The notes beneath the pieces were generated by a model that saw only the letters and a program-made list of their open reading frames with translations, was not told the origin of the DNA and did not search any database. 9,405 bases of DNA, taken from contig JAYZHP010000025.1 of NCBI GenBank assembly GCA_036166415.1, positions 1 to 9,405 of the forward strand. The letters run 5' to 3'. Source of the DNA: TMED108 sp036166415 (lineage in GTDB: Bacteria; Fidelibacterota; Marinisomatia; Marinisomatales; TCS55). Each line of letters begins with the position of its first letter. Position 1 is the stretch's first letter. Below, piece by piece: positions 1 through 6,728 of this stretch. Both the position numbers and the translations under genes were made by a program.

Positions 1-234
1 TTGAGTTATTTGGCCCCGCCGGCCCAAAAATACGAGAAAAGAGTTAGCTCGATCAAGTTACATCGCTGGCTTTCGTATGTACATTTTGCAGGAATGATGG
101 CTGTTCCTTTTTTGGGTAAGAATATTGCAACATCCGATAATTATGATCAGGCATTGGCTCTGCATCAAAATGTTGCAACGATTACATTTACCAGCATGAG
201 CCTCTCTGCATTATTAACAATATTGCCGTACTGA
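1..234 (+). CDS. C-terminal part of a multi-pass membrane protein, possibly b-type cytochrome-like (5' end outside window)
   Basis: The frame is open at base 1 and ends at TGA 232-234. It begins with TTG, but this may be an internal leucine codon, so I treat the gene as 5'-truncated. The 77 visible residues start with a polar loop rich in Lys/Arg. Two hydrophobic segments follow at about residues 23-40 and 57-76, with an acidic and polar loop between them. Histidines sit at 21 and 28, at the start of the first segment, and at 55, just before the second; such a pattern could bind haem b. The stop overlaps the ATG of the downstream YceI-family gene by one base (TGATG), so the two are probably translationally coupled. 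In E. coli yceI sits beside yceJ, a cytochrome b561 homologue, which makes a b-type cytochrome plausible here. That is inference from context plus histidines; no family motif is definite. Confidence 0.5.
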   Translation: MSYLAPPAQKYEKRVSSIKLHRWLSYVHFAGMMAVPFLGKNIATSDNYDQALALHQNVATITFTSMSLSALLTILPY

Positions 235-746
235 TGAACCGGTTCATCTTTTGTTTATTTATTGGCTTTGGATTTTCCCAAACCATGGAATTATCCACTT
301 CTAAGATCAATTACCATGGAAGTCATCCGCTGCATAGTTGGATTGGTACATCCAGTGAAGCTGCGGGTCAGATTACGTATGATGCTGATACAAATTTTGG
401 GACCGTAACCGTAGAGGTTGCATTGACTTCATTCGATAGTCGAATATCTTCTCGCGACTCAAATATGCTCTACTATACAGATGCCTTGGATTATCCAATC
501 GTTCGATTCGTATCAACAAATATTGAAATCTATGGGGACTCACTAAAAATTAACGGAGATCTATCGTTTCATGGTGTAACAAAAAATATAAATTCGGTAG
601 CGAGAGTTAATTTTGATGATGGGGCAGAGGTAGCAGGAAGTTTTGCTATAGAATTATCTGATTTTAATGTAAAGAGACCTACGTTCTTGCTAATGCAAAT
701 TGCCAATACAATTAAAATTGACTACGCTTTTCAAGCAGAGAAGTAA
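234..746 (+). CDS. YceI-family exported protein
   Basis: This is a 170-residue YceI-like protein, the usual length for the family. YceI proteins are periplasmic lipocalin-like barrels that bind long isoprenoids or other amphiphiles. A short signal peptide covers about residues 1-15, with predicted cleavage at GFS|Q16. Family signatures are the SFDSR..SRDSNML stretch (about 66-79), DYPIVRF (86-92), the HGVTK motif (113-117) and the closing strand FNVKRPTFL near residues 144-152. The ATG overlaps the upstream stop by one base and has no Shine-Dalgarno, so translation probably depends on coupling to the preceding membrane-protein gene. Family assignment is firm. The ligand is unknown; a quinone or isoprenoid linked to the upstream possible cytochrome would fit but is inference. 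Confidence 0.9.
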   Translation: MNRFIFCLFIGFGFSQTMELSTSKINYHGSHPLHSWIGTSSEAAGQITYDADTNFGTVTVEVALTSFDSRISSRDSNMLYYTDALDYPIVRFVSTNIEIYGDSLKINGDLSFHGVTKNINSVARVNFDDGAEVAGSFAIELSDFNVKRPTFLLMQIANTIKIDYAFQAEK

Positions 747-817
747 TTATTTTTGATCTTTATTATGATAAGAATCTTTTAGGTTTTTATGGCTCCTGGT
801 CCTGCAAACTCTAAAAC

Positions 818-841
818 ATTTAATAACAATGTTTATTAAAT
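818..841 (+). repeat. Perfect AT-only inverted repeat with the start codon in its loop
   Basis: Arms ATTTAATAA (818-826) and TTATTAAAT (833-841) are exact reverse complements, 9 bp each. They flank a 6-base loop, CAATGT, that contains the ATG (829-831) of the downstream outer-membrane protein gene. No Shine-Dalgarno lies upstream of this ATG. At the RNA level the repeat would form an all-AU hairpin presenting the start codon in the loop; at the DNA level it could be a dyad operator. The sequence shows only the symmetry; function is inference, and AT-rich DNA gives such repeats by chance fairly often. Confidence 0.45.
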
Positions 842-3051
842 CCAAAACTCTCATTACAGTTCTTGTTATAATTTTATATACAATAGTATTCTCTCAGGAA
901 AATATAGCAAATGATAAACGAGTAATTATTACGAAAAAAATATCGACTGGTAAAATTGAATTAGATGGATTGCTAAATGAACCAGAATGGAAAATGGTTT
1001 TGCCTGCAACAAATTTTATCCAGCAAGACCCAGTTGAAGGAGCTCCAAGTACCGAAAGAACAGAAGTATATGTTATATATGACAAAAATAATCTTTATAT
1101 CGGAGCTAAGCTATTCGATAGTAATCCAGATGGAATTCTCGCTTACCAGAAACGTAGGGATCAGAGCCTTCGCACTGATGATCGTTTTATGTGGATTCTA
1201 GATACTTTTCTTGATGGTCGTACCGGTTATTTTTTTGAAGTTAATCCAGCCGGTCTTATGGGTGATGGTATTATTGCTGGTAGTGGATCTCATTGGGGAA
1301 CAAACAAAGACTGGAATGGAATCTGGGATACAAGAGTAGTGATTATACCTGAAGGTTGGTCTGTAGAAGCGGTTATTCCTTTTCGTACATTAAATTTTGA
1401 CCCGAATCTAGATACCTGGGGAATCAATTTTCAGCGAACGGTTCGTAGAAAAAATGAAGATGTAAAATGGAGTGGATTCCAACGTAATAAAAAATTGACT
1501 ACCCCGATACACGCAGGTCAACTTACAGGTCTTAATAATATGACACAAGGTAGAGGAATTGAATTAAAACCCTACATTAGCATGAACCAGCGACAAATGA
1601 ATTTAGATGAAAAAATAGAAACTAATAATCTCAATGATTTAGGCTTTGATATTTCTATGAACATTACTTCAGGGCTGAAAGGATCATTAACATATAATAC
1701 AGATTTTGCAGAAGCAGAAGTAGACCAACGTCGTATAAATTTAACGCGATTCCCTTTAAGGTATGCTGAAAAACGCGGTTTTTTTCTTGAGGGTGCCGGT
1801 GTTTATTCTTTTTTGCCTCGTAATGGTGTGACGCCATTTTTTAGCCGAAGAATTGGCTTAAACGAAGGAAAACAAATACCGATAAACTATGGCGCTAGAT
1901 TATCTGGACAATTAGGGAATTACGAGCTCGGTTTTATTCAAGCAAATACCAAGGCCGTAGAAAATATGTCAGGTGAAAATTTTACTGTTGCCAGAGTGAA
2001 AAGATCTTTTTTTAAACAATCTTATTTAGGTTTTGTTTATACAGACCGCTCATCAAGCAAAATCAAAGCTGACTCTTCAGCAACGGATCAAAGTCTTTAT
2101 GGAACAGATTTAGATTTAAAAACTTCTGAATTTATGGGTGATAAAAATCTTGAGTTCCAAGCTTTTCTTGTATACCACACGGCACCTAAGAATCAACCTG
2201 ATCTCAATTTTTTTGATCTTTCCACACGAGGCTTTAGATTAAACTATCCAAATGATATAATACGAACACATGTATCTTACCGAGAATTCGGTGAAATGTT
2301 TAATCCTGCAGTAGGCTTCAATCATCGTAATGGTTTTAAACGTATACAACCGAGTTTTAGCTATCATCCTCGTCCAGAGAAATATGAGTTTATTCGACAA
2401 ATAGAATTTGGCATTCAATATGAGTATATGACCGATCTACATAATGATATGCTTAAAAAAGAAACGACGATAACACCATTTAACATACGTTTTGAAAGTC
2501 AGGATGAACTTGGAATTAAAATTGTGAACCTGATAGAATATCTTGATAAACCTTTTGCTATTTACAAGGATATAACTATCCCTATCAAAGAATATAGCAG
2601 TAATGAATTACAGTTTAAATTTGAAACATCAGAAAAACGAATGATATCGACAGAATTAGAATATCAAACGGGTGATTTTTGGACTGGAAAAAAACAGACC
2701 TTTATAAGCCAAATATCGATAAAACCATTTTCTGGTTTTAATATCCAAACCGAGTACGAGAAAAATCAAGTCACATTAAGTGAAAATAATTTTAATACGG
2801 AATTATACAATATTGAATTAGGAATTTATCCTACTCCAAGAACTGCTATTTTTACCAATATACAATATGATAATATATCCAATGCGTTGGGCCTTTTTGC
2901 CAAACTTCAACATGCCATTCGTCCGGGGAGTGACATATATTTAGTTTATACACATAACTGGATCAGTGAGGGCGATCAAATATTTGATTTTAATTTAGTT
3001 ACCATATCAAAGATCAGCTCTTTAAAAATCAATTATACCTTGAGGTTTTAG
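829..3051 (+). CDS. Outer-membrane beta-barrel protein with N-terminal CBM9-like domain (DUF5916 family)
   Basis: This is a 740-residue exported protein. The signal peptide is about residues 1-22, with cleavage predicted at VFS|Q23. A CBM9-like beta-sandwich spans about residues 40-205: IELDGLLNEPEW near 43-54 is the typical opening, and residues about 118-207 (FMWILDTFLDGRTGYFFEVNP, then EGWSVEAVIPF) are the conserved core. The DUF5916 part follows, with the hallmark stretch TDFAEAEVDQ..NLTRFPL..EKRGFFLEG at about 291-321. After that come several hundred residues of alternating amphipathic strands typical of an outer-membrane barrel, and the chain ends in INYTLRF with the terminal aromatic residue used for outer-membrane insertion. 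Length is normal for the family. Function is not established; a role in glycan or polymer binding or uptake is only suggested by the CBM9-like fold. The gene appears monocistronic, 82 bases after the YceI gene, and has no Shine-Dalgarno. ATG 829 is chosen because the signal peptide begins directly with it. Confidence 0.9.
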   Translation: MFIKSKTLITVLVIILYTIVFSQENIANDKRVIITKKISTGKIELDGLLNEPEWKMVLPATNFIQQDPVEGAPSTERTEVYVIYDKNNLYIGAKLFDSNPDGILAYQKRRDQSLRTDDRFMWILDTFLDGRTGYFFEVNPAGLMGDGIIAGSGSHWGTNKDWNGIWDTRVVIIPEGWSVEAVIPFRTLNFDPNLDTWGINFQRTVRRKNEDVKWSGFQRNKKLTTPIHAGQLTGLNNMTQGRGIELKPYISMNQRQMNLDEKIETNNLNDLGFDISMNITSGLKGSLTYNTDFAEAEVDQRRINLTRFPLRYAEKRGFFLEGAGVYSFLPRNGVTPFFSRRIGLNEGKQIPINYGARLSGQLGNYELGFIQANTKAVENMSGENFTVARVKRSFFKQSYLGFVYTDRSSSKIKADSSATDQSLYGTDLDLKTSEFMGDKNLEFQAFLVYHTAPKNQPDLNFFDLSTRGFRLNYPNDIIRTHVSYREFGEMFNPAVGFNHRNGFKRIQPSFSYHPRPEKYEFIRQIEFGIQYEYMTDLHNDMLKKETTITPFNIRFESQDELGIKIVNLIEYLDKPFAIYKDITIPIKEYSSNELQFKFETSEKRMISTELEYQTGDFWTGKKQTFISQISIKPFSGFNIQTEYEKNQVTLSENNFNTELYNIELGIYPTPRTAIFTNIQYDNISNALGLFAKLQHAIRPGSDIYLVYTHNWISEGDQIFDFNLVTISKISSLKINYTLRF

Positions 3052-3089
3052 GCATACCCAAAGGTTGATGTTAAAGTTAAATAATTATT

Positions 3090-3317
3090 TTATTTGTAGT
3101 ATTTAGTTGTCCAAAAGATATTATTTGTCATGCTATTATTTGGATCATGGGTTAGCATATTATACACAAATCCAGTAATCCATATACTAAGGATAATCGG
3201 TAAGAAAATTTCAATAAATAACGACAACATTGTGTAAATGAAGATAAAAACAAATGGAAAGATCACCGCTGAGGTGACCATTGGGTAATTTCTCATAAAT
3301 GTACGCATTGTATTCAT
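3090..3317 (-). CDS. Small two-helix membrane protein, unknown function
   Basis: This is a 75-residue protein read from ATG 3317-3315 to TAA 3092-3090. The frame extends upstream to another ATG at 3347, but I chose 3317 because a strong GAAAGGAG Shine-Dalgarno sits 4 bases before it on the minus strand. The N-terminus is Met-rich and basic (MNTMRTFMRNYP). Two near-continuous hydrophobic stretches follow at about residues 13-31 and 33-53, then a polar tail with Asn/Thr and a basic C-terminal YYK. The gene stands alone: it converges on the outer-membrane protein gene with 38 bases between stops, and diverges from the DoxX-family gene. I do not recognise a family. The ribosome binding site and membrane-protein composition argue that it is a real gene. 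Confidence 0.6.
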   Translation of the reverse strand: MNTMRTFMRNYPMVTSAVIFPFVFIFIYTMLSLFIEIFLPIILSIWITGFVYNMLTHDPNNSMTNNIFWTTKYYK

Positions 3318-3409
3318 AGTGCTCCTTTCGTAATTATATATGTACAAAAACCATGCTAAATATAATTCTTTGTCAAACTGTCATGAACAAATAGTATTTT
3401 CTTAAATTC
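3318..3409. promoter_or_regulatory. Divergent intergenic region between the small membrane protein gene and the DoxX operon
   Basis: These 92 bases must hold the promoters for both directions. On the plus strand TTGTCA (3370-3375) and TAGTAT (3392-3397) are 16 bases apart and could serve the four-gene operon; a perfect TATAAT at 3361-3366 is an alternative -10 with no good -35. On the minus strand TTGACA is present as the complement of 3371-3376, but no good -10 sits at normal spacing from it. An imperfect dyad, TTTGTCA (3369-3375) against TGAACAAA (3384-3391), covers these elements and could be an operator. The boxes are visible matches to sigma-70 consensus; whether this lineage uses that consensus is not known to me. 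Confidence 0.35.
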
Positions 3410-3811
3410 ATGGCAGAAGATAGTTCAATTATGTCACAAATAACTATTAATCGCATCAAAATCATAACGATGTATATCATGTCCATCTTTTATATATCCG
3501 TAGGGATAAATCATTTTGTGGATCCCGATTGGTTTACTCAGATCGTTCCACCCTATCTATCCAGATATGATCTAGAGCTTGTGTATATCAGTGGTGTTTG
3601 TGAGGTTATGTTTGGAGTGCTGATTTTATTTAAAAAAACACGTTATTATGCAGCGTGGGGATTAATACTAACATTAGCAGCTGTATTCCCTGCAAATATA
3701 TATCTAGCACAAAGCGATGGGGTAGCAATGGGTACAAGCGCTGCCATCGCTTGGTATAGACTACCATTTCAGTCGTTATTTATTGTTCTCGCTTATTGGC
3801 ATAGGAGCTAG
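3410..3811 (+). CDS. DoxX-family integral membrane protein
   Basis: This is a 133-residue protein with four predicted transmembrane segments, at about residues 17-33, 56-74, 79-100 and 119-131, the typical DoxX layout and size. Visible family features are GINHFVDPDWF (32-42), IVPP (45-48), the SGVCEVMFG turn (61-69), FPANIYLA (93-100) and WYRLPFQ (115-121). DoxX-like proteins are membrane partners of redox or thiol systems in some organisms, but the biochemical role of this subgroup is not established. ATG 3410 has no Shine-Dalgarno and lies close to the putative -10. ATG 3431 (residue 8), preceded by a weak AGAAG, is a credible alternative start, so the first seven residues are uncertain. 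It is the first gene of a probable operon and ends 26 bases before the dCTP deaminase start. Confidence 0.8.
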   Translation: MAEDSSIMSQITINRIKIITMYIMSIFYISVGINHFVDPDWFTQIVPPYLSRYDLELVYISGVCEVMFGVLILFKKTRYYAAWGLILTLAAVFPANIYLAQSDGVAMGTSAAIAWYRLPFQSLFIVLAYWHRS

Positions 3812-3837
3812 ATTCTAATCCTTCATAATTATATATC

Positions 3838-4368
3838 ATGATACTTTCAGGTAAAGAAATAAATAAACAGGTAGAAAATGGTGTAATTCGTATCGATCCG
3901 TTCAATACCGATCAACTGAATCCCAATAGCTACAATCTCAGATTGCATTCTGATTTATTGGTATATGATAGCAATATACTTGATATGAAGGAGAAGAACA
4001 CTACCTCACCATTGACCATTCCTGAAGATGGACTCCTTTTAGAGCCACAAAAACTATATTTGGGACGAACAATCGAACGTACAGCCACGGATAAATACGT
4101 TCCGATGCTCGAAGGTAGGTCTTCGGTCGGAAGACTGGGTTTATTCATTCATATCACCGCAGGTTTTGGCGATATAGGTTTTGATGGGTTTTGGACCTTA
4201 GAGATATTTTGTGTGCAGCCGATCAGAATCTATTCAGACTTAGAGATTTGTCAAATATTTTACCATACCATCGATGGCGATTATGATCTATATCGATCAA
4301 AAAAATATCAAGGCAATGAGGGAGTGCAGCCGAGTAAGCTATATAAAGATTTTGAGGAAAATTCTTGA
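3838..4368 (+). CDS. dcd: dCTP deaminase (Dcd)
   Basis: A cytosolic enzyme that deaminates dCTP to dUTP, supplying dUMP for thymidylate synthesis. The 176 residues start with the family opening MILSGKEI and continue with PFNTDQLNPNSYNLRL (21-36). The substrate-binding motif EGRSSVGRLG is at 92-101, and H105-x-T107-A-G begins the active-site loop. GFDGFWTLEI (114-123) carries the catalytic glutamate E122. The tail KYQGNEGVQPSKLYKDFE (156-173) is the conserved C-terminal lid. The TAG form of the loop resembles that of the bifunctional dCTP deaminase/dUTPase of Methanocaldococcus more than the TAHRID form of E. coli, but bifunctionality cannot be settled by eye. ATG 3838 has no Shine-Dalgarno, yet the N-terminus aligns exactly with family members. 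The TGA stop overlaps the TTG start of the next gene by 4 bases. Confidence 0.95.
   Translation: MILSGKEINKQVENGVIRIDPFNTDQLNPNSYNLRLHSDLLVYDSNILDMKEKNTTSPLTIPEDGLLLEPQKLYLGRTIERTATDKYVPMLEGRSSVGRLGLFIHITAGFGDIGFDGFWTLEIFCVQPIRIYSDLEICQIFYHTIDGDYDLYRSKKYQGNEGVQPSKLYKDFEENS
4354..4368 (+). promoter_or_regulatory. Ribosome binding site and TTG start coupled to the dcd stop (TTGA overlap)
   Basis: GAGGAAA (4354-4360) precedes TTG at 4365-4367. The TTG overlaps the TGA stop of dcd (4366-4368), giving a TTGA junction. The Shine-Dalgarno spacing is normal and the reading from TTG immediately gives a signal peptide. There is no in-frame ATG that would leave the signal peptide whole, so TTG decides the start. 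Confidence 0.75.
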
Positions 4369-5357
4369 ATTTAAGATCTCTTATTTTTTTTATTTCTATT
4401 GGTATATCTCAGGTTGATTATCAGATAGAGATTCAGCCAATATTTTATGATAAATGTAGCGGTTGCCATACCTCTGGAGGATCGAGCGGCGGTCTAGATT
4501 TAACTTCTTATTCCACGCTTATGGCTGGTGGCAATAGCGGGTCAAGTATCGTTCCTGGAAATCATCAAAATAGTCTTCTTTGGAAGCGCATCAATGATGG
4601 AAGCATGCCTCCAAGCTCCAATAATGTTATGCCATCAAAAATAGAATTAGTCAAACAATGGATCAATGAAGGTGCGCTTGCAAATCCTTCTAGTATAAAC
4701 AACCCTCCAGAAATCTTTAGTTGGATAAGTGTTGAAAAGGATACAATTAAGATTTCATTCTCAAATCTTTTATCAAAATATTCTTTGGCTTGGACTGAGA
4801 GCAAAGATCTAGATGGTGATAAAATAAATTACATTGTATATGCTAAAATAAGTAATAATCCATACGAGGTCTTAGATCATTCTTCAGCGCAAAAGATAGA
4901 ATTATTATATCAAGATTTTTTAGATAATGTATTTGAAAATAGTACTTCTAAAACTGAAATAGTTCAATTCACTATTGATGCTACGGATAATAAAGATACA
5001 GTTCGTATTAGCGGAAACGATAGAATTGTCTATGTGGATCGTACAGATTATCTTTCTATTGATGAACAAGTTTACCCTAAGTCATATGCTTTGTATGCAA
5101 ATTTCCCCAACCCATTTAATCCGCGTACACAGATTCGTTTTGATTTACCAATAATGACAAACGTAGATCTGATCATCTACAATATGCTAGGGCAAAAGAT
5201 TAAAACATTCAAGATGCAAAACGCTTCAGCTGGTAATCATCTGATTACTTGGAATGCAACGAACGATCTTGGTAATACAGTATCAGCAGGCGTATATCTA
5301 TATCAATTGCAAGCCGAAGGGTTTGTAAAAACCAAGAAGATGATCCTGTTGAAATGA
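4365..5357 (+). CDS. Exported c-type cytochrome with type IX secretion C-terminal sorting domain
   Basis: This is a 330-residue modular protein starting at TTG. The signal peptide is residues 1-15, with predicted cleavage at GIS|Q16. A single-haem cytochrome c module of the planctomycete-type (PSCyt1-like) follows at about 20-105: haem-binding CSGCH at 31-35, an SGGLDL turn at 41-46, and the MPP motif with likely axial Met81. Residues about 112-225 look like a beta-sandwich (Fn3 or cadherin-like), with SKDLDGDKINY at 146-156 resembling a calcium-binding or Fn3 strand. The last 94 residues (237-330) are a type A sorting domain: YPKSYALYANFPNPFNP at 237-253, a YNMLGQ turn at 272-277, SAGVYLYQL at 307-315 and a basic end KTKKMILLK. 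The protein should therefore cross the outer membrane by type IX secretion and stay at the surface or be released, possibly as a surface electron carrier (inference). It overlaps both neighbours by 4 bases. Confidence 0.9.
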   Translation: MNLRSLIFFISIGISQVDYQIEIQPIFYDKCSGCHTSGGSSGGLDLTSYSTLMAGGNSGSSIVPGNHQNSLLWKRINDGSMPPSSNNVMPSKIELVKQWINEGALANPSSINNPPEIFSWISVEKDTIKISFSNLLSKYSLAWTESKDLDGDKINYIVYAKISNNPYEVLDHSSAQKIELLYQDFLDNVFENSTSKTEIVQFTIDATDNKDTVRISGNDRIVYVDRTDYLSIDEQVYPKSYALYANFPNPFNPRTQIRFDLPIMTNVDLIIYNMLGQKIKTFKMQNASAGNHLITWNATNDLGNTVSAGVYLYQLQAEGFVKTKKMILLK

Positions 5358-6706
5358 CGAAATTTGACCTCCTGCTTTTTGCTGCTCTTTTTTGGAATAT
5401 CTATCAACTTGTTTTTAAAGGGGTAAAGAAAAAGCAGTTCGATACCCTACTTTTAATTGCATTTATTAGCCATATACTGCTTGAGGGAATTAGATGGCAG
5501 GTTTACCCTGCTTATTTACTAACATTATGCCTATGGTTTATAAAAAATGCAATAAGTAAACTGATCAAGTCTTTTATAATGGTTGCTGCCGTTATTGCAA
5601 TTATCCTACCCGTTATCATTCCCATCATCTCTTTTCCTGATCCAAACGGTGCATACGATATAGGATCGGTAATTCATCATTGGGTCGATCAAGATAGAGA
5701 GGAGTGGTTCACACCTGAGAATCCAAACGATAAACGTCAATTCATGCTTCAGATATGGTACCCAGGAATCGATGACAATACAGAAAAATTACCTTACCTT
5801 GATCATTTAAGAACTAGAGCCAAAACGATTGGAGCGGCAGGAAGTTTTCCTTCGTTTTTGGCGATGCATTTGGATTTGATCAAAACCAATAGCGCTCTAA
5901 ATCTTTCCATCGATCCGGCAGGTGCTCCATTCCCGATAGTGATTATCTCACATGGAATTACCGGGATGCGTCAGCTACATACCACGCTAGCTGAAAAGCT
6001 AGCAAGTAATGGCTACGCAGTGTTCGCTTTGGACCATACCTACGATGCTAATATCACGGTTTTCCCAGATGGTACGGTCGCTGATTACCGCTCAGAAATC
6101 ACTGGGCATCCCGATAGCGTTGCTATTCGAAAACAGCAAATTGAAACCAGGGTAGCAGACCTTCAATTTATTATTGATCAACTAGAGCGTATTCAAAACG
6201 GTGCGCTTAGACACCCCTTAAATGGTTATCTGGATTTAAATCGGATCGGCGTAACCGGACATTCTTTTGGCGGCTCTACGGTAACGTTGGCTGCTGAATA
6301 CGATGAACGTATCAAGGTAGTCTCTGCGATTGATAGTTGGATGAACCCAATCCCTAAATCGGTAATAGATCAGGGATTGTTAAAGCCATTTTTATATATG
6401 GGGCGACCATCTTGGATAGATTCTGATTATCCGTCCAGCGTGTCTTATTCAGAGATAATGCATCAAAATAACGATGGGCCGTCTCATCATATTACGATCA
6501 AAGGCACGCGCCACCTGAATTATTGCGATGCACCACTGTTCTCACCCATAGGAAAATATTTAGTTGAGATTGGTGATATTAACCGTAAGCGTTCGGTGAT
6601 GCTGATTAATCAATTATCACTCGAATTCTTTGATAAATATCTTCAAGATAAGCCAAGTGCGATATTAGAAGGGGATACTGTGATTCCCGAATTTATAATC
6701 CGTTAA
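5354..6706 (+). CDS. Membrane-anchored alpha/beta hydrolase of the PAF-acetylhydrolase family
   Basis: This is a 450-residue protein. The N-terminus has about three hydrophobic helices (near residues 3-21, 29-62 and 72-93) before a soluble alpha/beta hydrolase domain from about 130. The catalytic set is complete: IISHG oxyanion strand at 197-201, nucleophile Ser304 in GHSFGG (302-307), Asp327 in AIDSWM (325-330) and His387 in GTRHLNYCD (384-392). Order and motifs match the plasma-type PAF-acetylhydrolase/dienelactone hydrolase-like family, which cleaves short acyl esters from phospholipids or polymers. The N-terminal helices are extra to the classical enzyme; they probably hold it on the inner membrane, with the catalytic domain on one side that I cannot decide. 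The ATG overlaps the previous TGA (ATGA, 5354-5357), so translation is coupled to the cytochrome. The physiological substrate is unknown; lipid, PAF-like ester or polyester are possible. Confidence 0.88.
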   Translation: MTKFDLLLFAALFWNIYQLVFKGVKKKQFDTLLLIAFISHILLEGIRWQVYPAYLLTLCLWFIKNAISKLIKSFIMVAAVIAIILPVIIPIISFPDPNGAYDIGSVIHHWVDQDREEWFTPENPNDKRQFMLQIWYPGIDDNTEKLPYLDHLRTRAKTIGAAGSFPSFLAMHLDLIKTNSALNLSIDPAGAPFPIVIISHGITGMRQLHTTLAEKLASNGYAVFALDHTYDANITVFPDGTVADYRSEITGHPDSVAIRKQQIETRVADLQFIIDQLERIQNGALRHPLNGYLDLNRIGVTGHSFGGSTVTLAAEYDERIKVVSAIDSWMNPIPKSVIDQGLLKPFLYMGRPSWIDSDYPSSVSYSEIMHQNNDGPSHHITIKGTRHLNYCDAPLFSPIGKYLVEIGDINRKRSVMLINQLSLEFFDKYLQDKPSAILEGDTVIPEFIIR

Positions 6707-6728
6707 CAGTCCAGGCAAAAAAAAAGAA

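Noticed and set aside
748..755. TATTTTTG resembling the Bacteroidetes -7 element before the DUF5916 gene
   Set aside because: The element is short and AT-rich, there is no matching TTG at the expected upstream distance that I can defend, and the organism's promoter type is unknown.
894..1201. Open frames on the minus strand and in a second plus frame inside the DUF5916 gene
   Set aside because: They lie wholly inside a well-supported gene, have no ribosome binding site or recognisable motif, and their composition follows from the gene's own codons.
3079..3090. Palindrome AAATAATTATTT between two convergent genes as a bidirectional terminator
   Set aside because: Stem is only A-T with no GC core and no usable loop, too weak for an intrinsic terminator; likely chance in AT-rich DNA.
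3930..4148. Antisense open frame inside dcd
   Set aside because: Shadow of the conserved dCTP deaminase motifs on the other strand; no start signal or family resemblance.
4565..4804. Antisense open frame inside the cytochrome gene
   Set aside because: Fully inside a gene with clear domains; no independent evidence of coding.
6707..6728. Run of A bases between the convergent hydrolase and channel genes as a terminator U-tract for the channel gene
   Set aside because: On the minus strand the run is a T-tract, but it follows the channel stop without any GC-rich hairpin before it.
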